Positions 36,146-46,438 are shown, numbered from the stretch's first letter. The stretch: DNA of 64,000 nt from an uncultured Collinsella sp. (GCA_902491565.1 CABUIE010000008.1:1-64000); one strand, 5' to 3'. Numbers and translations are program-made. The notes: generated by a model not told the origin, from the letters alone.

Positions 36146-37084
36146 CTAGTCGCGCAGCTCGCGGCCGGTGATCTCGAGGAACACGTCGTTGAGGGTCGGC
36201 GGCTCGCTCCACACGCGGCCGAGCGCAACGTCGGCGGTGCGCAGCGTGTCGAGGATGTCGACCAGATTGTGCGGACTCGCCTCGCAGGTGCAGACGAGCT
36301 CGCCGCCGGACAGCTCAACCGAAAGCACATGCTCGAGGGCGCGCAGCCGCTCGACCGTGGCGGCCTCGACGGCGCCGACCTCGACGGTCACGCGCTCGCC
36401 CATCTGAATCATGCGCTTGAGCTCGTCGTTGGTGCCCTGCGCCAGCACGCGCCCGCCGTCCATGATCATGATGCGGCTGCAAATCTGCTCGACTTCCTCC
36501 ATGTAATGGCTGGTATACACCACTGTGGCGCCCTCGTCGCGCAGGCGGCAGATGCCCTCCAGGATGGCGTTGCGGCTCTGCGGGTCGACCGCCACCGTGG
36601 GCTCGTCAAAGAAGATGAGCTCGGGCTTGTGCGCGATACCGCAGGCGATGTTGAGGCGTCGCGCTAGGCCGCCCGAGAGCTTACCGGGGCGGAACTTGGT
36701 AAAGTCGCCCAGCCCGACAAAGTCGATGGCCTCGTCCACGAGCGCGCGGCGGCGCTTGCGGTCGTTGACGTAAAGGCTGCAGAAATAGTCGATGTTCTCG
36801 CGCACCGTGAGCTCGTCAAACACCGCCACCTGCTGCGGCACCACGCCGATGCGGCGCTTGAGGTCGTAGCGGGCGGGCGTCATGGGTTCGCCGAACAGCT
36901 CGATGGCGCCTTTGTCGTAGGCAAGCAGCTGCAGAATACAGTTGATGGACGTAGTCTTGCCCGAGCCGTTGGGGCCCAGCAGGCCAAAGATCTCGCCGGG
37001 GGCAATGCTCAGGTTAAAGTGGTCGAGCGCGATAAGATCGTCGTAGCGCTTGACGAGGTTTTCGACGTGGACGATGTCTGTCAT
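36146..37084 (-). CDS. ABC transporter ATP-binding protein (drug-exporter type)
   Basis: A 312-residue ATPase: Walker A GPNGSGKTTS, Q-loop VVPQQVAVFDELT, signature LSGGLARRLNIA, Walker B LIFFDEPTVAVD, H-loop YTSHYMEEVE. A C-terminal extension (about 225-312) ends SEPPTLNDVFLEITGRELRD, typical of DrrA-like exporters. The start at 37084 follows AGAAGGG. It is divergent from a histidine kinase/regulator pair, its probable controllers. Confidence 0.93.
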   Translation of the reverse strand: MTDIVHVENLVKRYDDLIALDHFNLSIAPGEIFGLLGPNGSGKTTSINCILQLLAYDKGAIELFGEPMTPARYDLKRRIGVVPQQVAVFDELTVRENIDYFCSLYVNDRKRRRALVDEAIDFVGLGDFTKFRPGKLSGGLARRLNIACGIAHKPELIFFDEPTVAVDPQSRNAILEGICRLRDEGATVVYTSHYMEEVEQICSRIMIMDGGRVLAQGTNDELKRMIQMGERVTVEVGAVEAATVERLRALEHVLSVELSGGELVCTCEASPHNLVDILDTLRTADVALGRVWSEPPTLNDVFLEITGRELRD

Positions 37085-37282
37085 GAGGCGGCCCTTCTGT
37101 TGATTGCGGCCCGGTACGATTGCATCATCGCAGGAGCGGACGGCGCGCACCAGTGAGCTTTGTCACGAGTGCGGGGCTCGGTCGCGTGGCCCGCTGACGC
37201 GACCGCCCCACCGTGCGGGAGGAATGTCACGGTTGCGCTAGGCGGCCCCTCCACCACGCGTAGCTTCGCGTACAATACCCGT

Positions 37283-38428
37283 ATGAACAGGCTTTTCGAC
37301 AAATCGATCGTGCTGGCGTGCTGTATTGCGGCCGCCATGGGTCTTGCCGTGGACGCTCGTCTGGTTGTGGCGTTTTGCCTTGGCATTATTGCCACCTCGC
37401 TGGCCGAGGTCGCACAGGGGAAACGCACCCGACGCGCAAGCGAGGCAGCGAGCTACGCCTGCATCATCGCGGCTGTCTTCGTGCCGCCGTTTGTGCCGTT
37501 TGCGCCTCTCGCCCTCTATGACATCGCGCGACGCGTGCGCCGCGAGCACGCCTGGGTCGCGTTGGGCATTGGCTCCGTCTTTGCCTTTGCGCTCGTCGCG
37601 GACCTTCGCGCCGATGCGCTTACCGCACGAACGCTCCTGCTGACCGCCATCCTTTCGGTTGCCGCCACCTTGCTATCGCTACGCACCGCCCAGTTGGAGC
37701 GCGAGCAGCGGCGCATGCGCCGCACCCGCGACGAGCTGCAGGAACGAGCCCTCGCGCTCGAGGCGCGCAACCGCGATCTTGCCGATCGCCAGGACTACGA
37801 AGTCGAGCTCGCGACGCTCGCCGAACGCGCCCGCATCGCGCGCGAGATCCACGATAACGTCGGGCACCAGCTCACGCGCGCCTCACTGCAGGCCGAAGCC
37901 CTACGCGTGGTCCACGCCGACGAGCCTGGCGTCGCCGCCGATTTCGCCGACGTTAAACGCACGGTTGACGAGGCGCTCCAGCTTGTGCGCGCCAGCGTCC
38001 ACGCGCTCAACGACAACGCCGTCGACCTTTCCGTGCAGCTCGAACGCATTGTCGAAGGCACACGCTCGGACGGCGGCCCGCAGATTGAGCTTGAAGTTAT
38101 GGCCGAACATGCGCCCGCAAACGTCGCCAACTGCTTTGCAGCGGTCCTGCGCGAAGCGCTCTCCAATACCATACGCCACGCTTGCGCCCAGACCGTCACC
38201 GTACGGTGCATGGAGCATCCGTCGTTTTACCAGCTCATTGTTACCGACGATGGCGTGGGTGAGGTCCAAGCAAGCGGCCGCGGCACCGCGGAGGGCATGG
38301 GGCTCGCCTCCATGCGCGAGCGCATCGAGGCGCTTGGCGGCACCTTCACCGCCGGCCCGCGTGCCGGCGCCGGCGGCTGGCGTGTGTTTGCCACCGTTCC
38401 CAAACAGCAAGGAGATGAGGGCCGATGA
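37283..38428 (+). CDS. Sensor histidine kinase (HisKA_3 type)
   Basis: A 381-residue kinase with four or five N-terminal TM segments (about 8-140), a coiled coil (about 145-185), the phospho-His in REIHDNVGHQLT (about 191), N-box REALSNTIRHA, and the GxG loops DDGVGE and GMGLASM. It is of the LiaS/DesK-like class that works with LuxR-type regulators. The start at 37283 has no clear RBS but is preceded 6 nt upstream by TACAAT, so a leaderless transcript is possible. Confidence 0.87.
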   Translation: MNRLFDKSIVLACCIAAAMGLAVDARLVVAFCLGIIATSLAEVAQGKRTRRASEAASYACIIAAVFVPPFVPFAPLALYDIARRVRREHAWVALGIGSVFAFALVADLRADALTARTLLLTAILSVAATLLSLRTAQLEREQRRMRRTRDELQERALALEARNRDLADRQDYEVELATLAERARIAREIHDNVGHQLTRASLQAEALRVVHADEPGVAADFADVKRTVDEALQLVRASVHALNDNAVDLSVQLERIVEGTRSDGGPQIELEVMAEHAPANVANCFAAVLREALSNTIRHACAQTVTVRCMEHPSFYQLIVTDDGVGEVQASGRGTAEGMGLASMRERIEALGGTFTAGPRAGAGGWRVFATVPKQQGDEGR

Positions 38429-39054
38429 GGCTCATCGTTGTCGACGACGACCGCTTGGTGGTCGATTCGCTCAAGATTATCTTGGGCGCCCAGCCGCAGA
38501 TCGAAGTGGTGGGCACCGGTGCCAACGGCAACGATGCGGTGGCGCTCTACGCCGAGCACGCACCCGATATTGCGCTGCTCGACATCCAGATGCCGGGACG
38601 CGACGGCCTTTCGGCCGCGCGCGAGATCCTTGAGCACGACCCTGCGGCGCGCGTGGTGTTTCTGACGACGTTCTCGGATGACGAGTACATTGTGTCGGCG
38701 CTCAAGCTGGGCGCCCGCGGCTACCTGATCAAGACCGATGTCGCTGCCATTCCGCCGGCGTTGGCGCAGGTCATGGACGGCAAACGCGTGCTCGAGGGCA
38801 AGGCGATCGAAGATATCAACTTTGATGGGGCGGACGTCGAGGCCGGCGCGACCCGCCGGCCCGCCGCCTTTGCCGGTCTGACCGACCGCGAGTTCGAAGT
38901 CGCCGAGCTCATCGCCCGCGGCCTCGATAACAAGGAGATTGCCGCCACCGCCTATATGGGCGAAGGCACCGTACGCAACCACATCAGCTCGATCCTTGCC
39001 AAAATGGGCCTACGCAACCGCACGCAGATCGCCATCGCCTACCTGCGAGGGTAA
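38425..39054 (+). CDS. LuxR-family response regulator
   Basis: A 209-residue regulator: receiver VVDDDRLVVDSLK, phospho-Asp in LLDIQMPG (about 53), Lys in LIKTD (about 103), and a C-terminal LuxR HTH (LTDREFEVAELIARGLDNKE). It overlaps the kinase stop by 4 bp (ATGA). It likely controls the divergent ABC-2 exporter operon. Confidence 0.94.
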   Translation: MRLIVVDDDRLVVDSLKIILGAQPQIEVVGTGANGNDAVALYAEHAPDIALLDIQMPGRDGLSAAREILEHDPAARVVFLTTFSDDEYIVSALKLGARGYLIKTDVAAIPPALAQVMDGKRVLEGKAIEDINFDGADVEAGATRRPAAFAGLTDREFEVAELIARGLDNKEIAATAYMGEGTVRNHISSILAKMGLRNRTQIAIAYLRG

Positions 39055-39114
39055 TTACCCAACGGCCAACCGCTCCGACAGAGCAAAATAGCTGTTATCG
39101 ATTTAATGCCATTT

Positions 39115-39268
39115 CAAAACTATGCCGGTTTACGGGGCTAAGCTCAGGGCCCCCATCCATACCCGCGTTTTCCGTAAAATGACGGCTTGTCTACCTGCGG
39201 TTTTATTTTCACGGATATCGGCATGGTTGGGAGCGCGTGACTTAGCCCCGTAAACCGGCATAGTTTTG
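39115..39268. repeat. Element A, left copy (28-bp perfect inverted arms)
   Basis: Arms 39115-39142 and 39241-39268 are perfectly complementary over 28 bp (they start CAAAACTATGCCGG). The interior of about 98 nt includes CCATCCATACC near its left side, GGCATGGTTGG near its right side, and the core TACCTGCGGTTTTATTTT. The partner copy is at 46439-46592, beyond the adhesin. Confidence 0.92.
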
Positions 39269-39360
39269 TTCGGGCGGCCCTGCACGAGTGTCTCCGCCAG
39301 CCTCGCGGGACCAAAATGAGCCGTTTTCCTCCGTCCCCAATGGATCAGCCGAAACCGCCC

Positions 39361-39520
39361 GCCACGAAATCGGCCCATCTACTACGTTTGACTCGATACC
39401 CCTGACCATACCTTCGTTTTGAACAAAACCGCAGGCGTTCTACCTGCGGTTTTGTTTTTGCGCTTTTCGGCATGGTTGGGGGTAAGGGGCTAAACGTAGT
39501 AGATGGGCCGGTTTCGTGGC
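39361..39520. repeat. Element B, left copy (29-bp inverted arms)
   Basis: Arms 39361-39389 and 39492-39520 pair with one mismatch (they start GCCACGAAAT and end ACTACGTTT). The interior carries a hairpin AAAACCGCAGG/CCTGCGGTTTT (39425-39453) followed by GTTTTTG, which looks like a terminator on the + strand. GACCATACC and GGCATGGTTGG are also shared with element A. It is preceded by CCGTTTTCCTCCGTCCCC, also found before the right B copy. Confidence 0.92.
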
Positions 39521-39547
39521 GAACCCTTCTCGCCTACGCACAAAAGC

Positions 39548-39647
39548 GCCGCCACGGAGGAGGGAGATACCTCCGTGGCGGCTGGGGCTGGGGGTGGGGC
39601 TATGTTCTGGCTCCCCGCCGGCCGCCCGGGGCCTTCTGGCCCCGGGC
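39548..39647 (-). terminator. Tandem hairpins after the adhesin gene
   Basis: Two GC-rich stems lie beyond the adhesin stop: 10 bp, GCCCGGGGCC (39624-39633 with 39638-39647), and 13 bp, GCCGCCACGGAGG (39548-39560 with 39570-39582). The latter is followed on the - strand by GCTTTTGTG. They should stop transcription before element B. Confidence 0.75.
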
Positions 39648-39660
39648 GCTGCCAGCGTGC

Positions 39661-42600
39661 CTAGCGCTTACGGATACCCCAGACCAGGGCTCCGACGCCG
39701 GCCATGGCGATGACAAATGCCATAAGCAGAGCGGCAGCCTGCTGGTCGCCCGTGGTGGGCAGGAAACCCTTGACCGTCTTGACGATGTTCGTCACGGTCT
39801 TGGGCGTGCCGGGATCGGGTGTCGGCGTAGGAGTCTCGGGCTTCTTGTACGTGTTGTTGAACACGATACCCTCGACGCTCCTGTCGCCCTTGGTAAAGGC
39901 GACGTTCGCCTTGAGGTTGCCCTCGCCGTCATCGACCACGTTGACGGTCGCGGTAAAGACGGACTTGTCGTAGGTCATACCGGCCTCGTCGCCCTTGACT
40001 TCGCTGATGGTGTAGACGTGCGTACCGGGCTCGTCGTACTCAAACTTGTCGAAGCTGATCTTACCGTCGGCATCGTTGGTGACGGTGGACTCGATGCCCT
40101 CGCCAACGAGCTTAAAGCTGAACTCGTCCTTCTTGAGCTCGCGTCCCTCGAGCACCTTGATGGCGCCGATGGAGACTTGGGTGGGCATGGCGTGATACTT
40201 GTTGGTAAAACCAGCCGACTCGGTGGTTCCCTCGAGCTTGTGCGTCACGGCCAGTGTGCCATCGCCGTTGTCAGAGACGGTGGCCACGACGGTGTAGGTC
40301 GTACCGTCATAGGTGACGCCCTTGTACAGGCCGAGCGCATTGGGGCAAGCCTCGCGCAGCGTGTACGTGTGCGTGCCGGGCGCCTCGTAGCGGATCGGGC
40401 TCAGTGTCACAGTGCCGTTGGCGTCGTTGGTGCCGCTAGCGACAACCACGCCGTCCTCGAGCAGATCAAACGTGAACTCGCCGGCTGCAAGGTCGCGTCC
40501 GGTCAGACGCTTGACCGTCTTGACCTGATCGGTCACGACAGAGTCGGTGGGCGTTACGCTGTAGGTGTTGATGAATGTGAAGGCCGCACCGTCGTCGCCG
40601 TTGCGCACGACGCTCAGATGTCCGGCGCCGTCGTCAGTCACGGTATAGGAAACCTTGCGCGTGGCGTTGGCATCGTTGGTCACGCCAGGGGCGCTGCCGG
40701 TCTCGGTCACCGTATAGGCAAAGGTGTGCGAGCGCGGAGCGGTGGGGGCCGCAGGCTCGGACTCGTCGACATTGGCGTCAGCGGCGGGGTCGGCCTCTTC
40801 AGCCTCTGCCTCGTCGGCCTCGGCCTCGTCAGCTTCGTCCGCCTCGGCCTTATCGGTCGCATCGTCCGTCACGCCCAGAGCGCGGTTGAGGTCCTCGAGC
40901 GTAAAGTGGATCTTGCCAAAGTCCACGTTACCGGCTGCGTCGTTGGTTACGGTCGTGCGCTCGGGCATCGGGGCACCTGCCTCGTCGGCGGTCACGGTAA
41001 AGGTGAACTTACCCGTGATGTCGGCCGGGGTCAGGCCCTCGGCAACCTGGAGCTTCTTAGTACCGGTGAGCGCGGCATCCACGGCGTCGGCGCCGTAGAC
41101 GTTCTCGAACAAGGGCTCGACGCCGCCGTAGTCGACCGTCGCCGTCAGGGTACCGTCACCGTTGTCGACGACGATAACCTTAAAGCCAAAGCTCCACGTT
41201 GTAGCGGAAACGCCATTCGGCAGCCCGAATAAATCTTCGTAGGCCGTGTAGTTAATGGTCCAGGCAAGCTTACCGTCCTTGTCGGTACGATGGGCAAGCC
41301 CAGCAGCCTCAAGATTAGCAAGCATCTTAGTGTCGTAGTGCAGCGTATCAAAGCTCACGTGCCCGCCGATATTGGGCTTGAGGTTTTCGTATGCCACAAG
41401 CTCACCCTGATAGGCGATGCCGAACCAGAACTCGCCGTCGGCCATCGGGCGGCCGGTCAGAGTCTTGGTGGCAACGACCTGAGCGGCGGTGCCGCCAGGC
41501 GTGTTGGTCGTAGCGCTGTAACTGTTGTGGAACGGCACCAGGGCCTTCTCGACCTTGTTCTCGCCACTCTTGTGGACCGTCTCATGCGTGCCCTCGGGAC
41601 CACCGGAAACGGTCGTCGTAGCAGTGAGCGTACCGGCGGTGTCGTCGGCGATGGCGATCGTCACCGTGCGTACGGCGTCATCGTAGGTGTAACCGGGCTG
41701 GCCGTCGTTCTTTTCGGCCACGGTGTACTTGAAGGTCTTGCCGGCGTCAGCCTGCGTAAATTTAACCTCATGACCAGCCAGAATGTCGATCAGTCCGACC
41801 GTTGCCTCTGCCGCTTCGGGAGACTTGAAGCTGTTGGCCCCGGGCAGCAGACCGAGCGCGCGAGCCGAAGCGTCGTCAGCAGGTGTCACGGTAAAGGTGA
41901 ACTGGCCCTCGGTCATGGGGCGGCCGTCCAGATACTTGCTGAGCCACAGACCGCCGGCCGCGGTGTAGTTAAGCTCAGTGCGGTACGTGTTGGTAAAGCG
42001 TCCGTTTTCCTTCTTGGTGACGTTGGCGGTCAGGTTGCCATCGCCGTCCTCGGTCACGGTTACTTCGGCGGTCGCGACGTGGGAGTCATACGTCATGCCG
42101 ACCGTATTACCCGCGTTCTCGCGGATCTCATACTTGTAGGTTCCGGCAGCCGTGTAGTGGATCTTGCCGAACTTGATGGCGGCGATGCCGTCCTTCGCGT
42201 CCTTCTTACTCACGGTTACGGTTGCGGGATCGGGCAGCGGGGTGCCCTCGGAAGCGGTAATGGTAAAGCTGAACTTGTCGGAGTCCGTCCAGTCGCGACC
42301 GTCGATGGCCTTGCCCAGGCCAAAGTCGAACTCTGCGTCGAGCGGGGTCACGCTGTAAGCGTTCTCGAAAGTTGCAGCCTTGACGTCGTCCTTCAGAACA
42401 TGCGTGGCGCTGAGCGTACCGTCGCCGTTGTCCGTGATGGTGGTCTCGATGGTGTACTCGGCATCGCTGTAGGTGACGCCCTTGCTGATGGTTCCGCCCT
42501 TGACCTCGCGCAGCGTGTAGGCGTGCGTTCCGGCCTTGGTGTACTTCACGGCGCTCATCGTGATCTTGCCATCGGCGGCGTTAGTGCCGGTGGCGATAAC

Positions 42601-45600
42601 CTTGGCGTCCTCGCCCTCGCCCTCGACGAGCTCGAAGGAGAACTCGCCGGCAGCAAGCTCGCGCCCGGTCAGGACCTTGGTCGCGGTAATCTGGTCGGTG
42701 ACGCTCGTCTCGACAGGCGTCACGTTATAGGTATTGGTGAACGTAAATGCCACATCGCCGTCCGGCTTGTGGGATACGCTCAGATTGCCCTTGCCGTCAT
42801 CAGTCACGGTGAAGGAAACCTCGCGCGACAGCTTGGCGTCGTTGGTCACGCCAGCGACCTCGCCGGACTCGGTCACGGTGTAGGTAAAGGTGTGCTCGCG
42901 CTTCTCGGGCTTCTCGCCCAGAGCCTTGTTAAGGTCGTCGAGCGTAAAGGTAATCTTGCCAAAGTCGACCTTGCCCTTGGCATCATTGGTCACACTCGCG
43001 TTCGCGGGCATGGGTGCGCCCTCTTCACCGGTCACGGTAAAGGTGAACTTGCCGGCAATGTCAGCCGGGGTCAAGCCGTCGGCGACCTGCAGGTTCTTGA
43101 TGCCCGTAAGCGATGCCTCGGCAGCATTTGTGGTGTAGGCGTTCTTGAACTCGATGCTCTTGACGTCCTTGGCGCCCTTCAGCTCGTGCGTAGCGGCCAG
43201 CTGGCCCTTGCCGTTATCGGCAATGGTCGTCACGACAGTGTAGATCGTATCGTCATAGGTGATGCCACCGGCGTCGCCCTTGACCTCACGCAGCATGTAG
43301 GTGTGCTGGCCGATCTCGGTGTACTTGATGGTGCTGAACGTCACCTTGCCGTCGGCGGCGTTCGCAACGGTCTCGATAAGCTCAGAGTCCTCGCCCTTAA
43401 CCTCGCGCAGCTCAAAACTGAACTCGCCTTCCGTCAAGTCGCGCCCGGTCAGGGACTTGGCCACGGTAATCTGGTCGGTAACGCTGGACTCAACAGGATC
43501 CGCAGCGTAGACGTTCTTGAACTCGGTCACTTCGGCTTCACTCCAGGCCACCTTCACAGCGGCGCTGAGCTCGCCCTCCTTGTCGGGCGTTACCGTCACG
43601 GTGATCTCCGCGACGTTCTTGCTGTAGGCGATGCCGTCAATCGTGGTCCCGGCATGCTTTTCACTGACCTTGTAGACGTACGTGCCAGGTTCGGTGTATT
43701 CGATCGTGCCGAAGTCGATGGCAGCCTTGCCCTGGTCCAGGTCAGCCTTGCGCACGGTCGCAGTCCTAGCCGCAGGCATCGGGGCGCCGCTCTCGGATGT
43801 CAGGCCAAACTCAAACGCGTCAGCATTCGTCCAGTCGCGACCCTCGAGCACCTTGGTTAGACCAAAGCTGGCCTTGGTGTTCACCATTGCCGGCGTCATG
43901 TCATACGCAAAGCTGATCTTGCCGTTGTTGCCCAGATAGGAATTGACATGCGTCGCAGCCGCCTTGGCGGACACGTTGTTCCATTTGGGGTTGAGAACGT
44001 CGGTCGCGGTACCAGTGCTGTTGCCGCCCACGCTGCCCTTGGTGGTGTGGAGCTCGTCGATAAAGGCCAGACGCGCGGTTCCCACGCTAAACGAAAGGTT
44101 GCCGTCCTTGTCGGCAACAATAGCGCCGTCAAACTTGGCAGCGTCGCCGCCGATAAACTCGATGACGGCAGTGGCGGGCTTGGCCTCGCCGTTCTCGCCC
44201 TGCTCCTCAAACTCATCCTTGTAGTAATAGGTGCCAGTATCTGTCAGCGAATTCTTTGCAGGCTGTGTGCAGTCCTTGTCCGTGTAAATGGGAGTCTGCT
44301 TCTGGAAGTAGTAGTAGCGGTTGGTGTCGGCCGGCTCAAAGGTCGCAACCGTATCACCCAACGCACCACCGCTCCACTTGTTCGCGTAGAAGCTCACGGT
44401 CTTGGTGCCGTCAACGACAGTCGTATTATGCTCGATGTAGTCCTTGAGCCCCGTGACCTTCTCGGGCGTAAACAGGTTGTCAAGTGCGGCGCTCTTCACG
44501 CTCGAGGCATACTTCACCTGAATGGGCTTAACGTTGTCGACCGAAAGCTTGCCGTCTACGGTCTTAAAGTGGCTCAGCGGAATCAACGACGCAGGAATGT
44601 TAACCGTTACGATATCGCCCTTCTGGGGATTGTCAGCGCCAGCACGCTGCACGGTGATGAGCAGGTCTTTTGCCTTGCCGGTGAACTCGTATGTGTCGGT
44701 ATTGGTTTCTTTGTTGAACGTCTTGCTCGCCTCGGTAAACGGCGTGCCGTTGATGACGACTTCGGTAAATCCGTCGACCTGCATAAAGTCGCCCAGCTCG
44801 TCGGTAAACGTAATGTAGCCGGACTTGGTCTCGTCGTAGCCCTTATGGATTTTGGTCGGATAAGGCGCCTCCGATGTGATGGCCTGTGAGATGTCGTCGA
44901 AGACCTTCTTGAGCTCTTCGGCGTTGGTCGCCGACTTGTAGTAGTCGGAGTTTTCCGCGCGTGTGCCAAGCTTGTCGCTCGCATACGACGTGGCATCGGG
45001 ATAATTACTCGACACGGCGTGCATAAACTTGTTGACGTCGCTTGTCCCCTCTTTCGAGGGATCGTCAGCGGGGTCCGCTCCACTAAAGATGCCGATGGTA
45101 TAAACGGTGGCTTTGCCATCCTTCATCTTCTTGGCAGCCGTCACGGCACCCTTGGCGACGTCAGAATCAAACTCGCTGAAGCTCGTTGGCTTGCCGTCGG
45201 TAAAGAACACAACGATCTTCTTGGCATCTGCGCGGCCAAAAGTGATATCCCCGGCCAGTTCCAGACCATAGTCGGCACGCGTGGCACCGCTTGGTTTGAT
45301 TCCAGCAACTGTATCCTCAAGAACTTTCACGTTGCCGCCAGAGCAATCGGTCAAACCCTTCATCACCTGCGAGTTGTTGTACCAAAACTGCCCTTTCTTG
45401 TACTGGTCATTGCCGACCTTATTGGTCTTATCACCCGCAAACTTAACAATGGCAACCCTGTGCTGCCTATCGACACCCTCGATACCCTCGTTTTGCTTGG
45501 CAATGGTATTGATAAAGCTGTTCGCAGCGCTCTTCAGTGCATCGATACGCTTGGTGGAATCTCCGCCACCCATAGGATCATCCATCGAGCCAGAGGCATC

Positions 45601-45960
45601 CAGCACCATCACGATGTCAAGCGGCGTGGTGACCGTCACGGTTGAATTAGACGTCGAGGACATCGCCGAAAGCGTGGTCAAAAAGTCCGACTCTTCGTTT
45701 TCCTCGGTTGCCTTGACCGTCTTGTCGGTCCAGATTCGACCGACGTTTTGGGTCGTTACCTTATTGCCACCGTGGCCTGCCGCCCAGATTTCCCAGCGAC
45801 CGCTGGTGTCGGGGTCGGCGACCTTTCCGGTCATTATCGGTCCGTCCATTCCTGTGCTGGACCTGGCGTTGGCCTCGGGCAGCATGGCGAATGCTGCGGC
45901 TGGCAACACCAGCACTACGGCCAGTATCACCGCCAAGAGACCCCTCGTGTACTTACCCAT
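39661..45960 (-). CDS. Giant LPXTG surface adhesin: VWA head plus ten FctA/Spy0128-like repeats
   Basis: A 2099-residue secreted, wall-anchored protein. Signal peptide at 1-32. The VWA domain (about 112-380) has the MIDAS motif DASGS (121-125) and TDGKP. A linking region runs to about 690, followed by ten repeats of about 110-170 residues (about 698-2050), each with a Lys in K-x-L-x-GR, a Glu in YxxxE and an Asn in FxNxY: the Lys-Asn isopeptide pattern of Spy0128/FctA pilin domains. The eighth repeat holds an acidic Glu/Ala/Asp insertion of about 45 residues. The C-terminus has the sortase signal LPTTG (2067-2071), a hydrophobic stretch and RKR. RBS AAGGGAG. No sortase gene in the window. Flanked by the A and B inverted-repeat elements in mirror order. 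Confidence 0.95.
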   Translation of the reverse strand: MGKYTRGLLAVILAVVLVLPAAAFAMLPEANARSSTGMDGPIMTGKVADPDTSGRWEIWAAGHGGNKVTTQNVGRIWTDKTVKATEENEESDFLTTLSAMSSTSNSTVTVTTPLDIVMVLDASGSMDDPMGGGDSTKRIDALKSAANSFINTIAKQNEGIEGVDRQHRVAIVKFAGDKTNKVGNDQYKKGQFWYNNSQVMKGLTDCSGGNVKVLEDTVAGIKPSGATRADYGLELAGDITFGRADAKKIVVFFTDGKPTSFSEFDSDVAKGAVTAAKKMKDGKATVYTIGIFSGADPADDPSKEGTSDVNKFMHAVSSNYPDATSYASDKLGTRAENSDYYKSATNAEELKKVFDDISQAITSEAPYPTKIHKGYDETKSGYITFTDELGDFMQVDGFTEVVINGTPFTEASKTFNKETNTDTYEFTGKAKDLLITVQRAGADNPQKGDIVTVNIPASLIPLSHFKTVDGKLSVDNVKPIQVKYASSVKSAALDNLFTPEKVTGLKDYIEHNTTVVDGTKTVSFYANKWSGGALGDTVATFEPADTNRYYYFQKQTPIYTDKDCTQPAKNSLTDTGTYYYKDEFEEQGENGEAKPATAVIEFIGGDAAKFDGAIVADKDGNLSFSVGTARLAFIDELHTTKGSVGGNSTGTATDVLNPKWNNVSAKAAATHVNSYLGNNGKISFAYDMTPAMVNTKASFGLTKVLEGRDWTNADAFEFGLTSESGAPMPAARTATVRKADLDQGKAAIDFGTIEYTEPGTYVYKVSEKHAGTTIDGIAYSKNVAEITVTVTPDKEGELSAAVKVAWSEAEVTEFKNVYAADPVESSVTDQITVAKSLTGRDLTEGEFSFELREVKGEDSELIETVANAADGKVTFSTIKYTEIGQHTYMLREVKGDAGGITYDDTIYTVVTTIADNGKGQLAATHELKGAKDVKSIEFKNAYTTNAAEASLTGIKNLQVADGLTPADIAGKFTFTVTGEEGAPMPANASVTNDAKGKVDFGKITFTLDDLNKALGEKPEKREHTFTYTVTESGEVAGVTNDAKLSREVSFTVTDDGKGNLSVSHKPDGDVAFTFTNTYNVTPVETSVTDQITATKVLTGRELAAGEFSFELVEGEGEDAKVIATGTNAADGKITMSAVKYTKAGTHAYTLREVKGGTISKGVTYSDAEYTIETTITDNGDGTLSATHVLKDDVKAATFENAYSVTPLDAEFDFGLGKAIDGRDWTDSDKFSFTITASEGTPLPDPATVTVSKKDAKDGIAAIKFGKIHYTAAGTYKYEIRENAGNTVGMTYDSHVATAEVTVTEDGDGNLTANVTKKENGRFTNTYRTELNYTAAGGLWLSKYLDGRPMTEGQFTFTVTPADDASARALGLLPGANSFKSPEAAEATVGLIDILAGHEVKFTQADAGKTFKYTVAEKNDGQPGYTYDDAVRTVTIAIADDTAGTLTATTTVSGGPEGTHETVHKSGENKVEKALVPFHNSYSATTNTPGGTAAQVVATKTLTGRPMADGEFWFGIAYQGELVAYENLKPNIGGHVSFDTLHYDTKMLANLEAAGLAHRTDKDGKLAWTINYTAYEDLFGLPNGVSATTWSFGFKVIVVDNGDGTLTATVDYGGVEPLFENVYGADAVDAALTGTKKLQVAEGLTPADITGKFTFTVTADEAGAPMPERTTVTNDAAGNVDFGKIHFTLEDLNRALGVTDDATDKAEADEADEAEADEAEAEEADPAADANVDESEPAAPTAPRSHTFAYTVTETGSAPGVTNDANATRKVSYTVTDDGAGHLSVVRNGDDGAAFTFINTYSVTPTDSVVTDQVKTVKRLTGRDLAAGEFTFDLLEDGVVVASGTNDANGTVTLSPIRYEAPGTHTYTLREACPNALGLYKGVTYDGTTYTVVATVSDNGDGTLAVTHKLEGTTESAGFTNKYHAMPTQVSIGAIKVLEGRELKKDEFSFKLVGEGIESTVTNDADGKISFDKFEYDEPGTHVYTISEVKGDEAGMTYDKSVFTATVNVVDDGEGNLKANVAFTKGDRSVEGIVFNNTYKKPETPTPTPDPGTPKTVTNIVKTVKGFLPTTGDQQAAALLMAFVIAMAGVGALVWGIRKR

Positions 45961-46185
45961 CGTGTCTCCCTTCTCGCAGGCTCAGACCTTGCATCAGCCT
46001 AAAGTTACGGAATGAGACACAATTAGGGCAGGTGACACATGTTCCAGATTCGGTTTTGGGCGTGAGACAAATGTCTCACCAAAGTTGAGACACGGCGTTT
46101 TCGCAGGAAAACGGGTGCGACTCGGAGCCATCAGGCAAAAATGACCCGTTTTCCTCCGTCCCCGGGGAATCAGTTGGTAACGCTC

Positions 46186-46345
46186 GCCACGAAATCGGGC
46201 CATCTACTACGTTTGACTCGATACCCCCGACCATAGCCGCTTTTCATGAAAAACTGCAAGCGTTCTACCTGCGGTTTTCATTTCGCATTACTTGACGTGG
46301 TCGAGGGCTGCCGCCTAAACGTAGTAGATAGGCCCATTTCGTGGC
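46186..46345. repeat. Element B, right copy
   Basis: Arms 46186-46214 and 46317-46345 pair with a few mismatches and match the left B copy (GCCACGAAAT, ACTACGTTT). The interior has TTCTACCTGCGGTTTTCATTTC. It is the inner element on this side, as B is on the left side. Confidence 0.9.
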
Positions 46346-46438
46346 AGACGGGTCACGCGGCAGCCCTCGCAAGGCAAAAATGATCCGTTTCCCTCTGTCC
46401 ACGGGAGATCAAGGGCTTCTACGGATATGGTGCTATTT

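Noticed and set aside
41290..43860. Antisense open frame of about 850 codons opposite the adhesin
   Set aside because: It follows the repeats of the adhesin; no independent start signal or domain.
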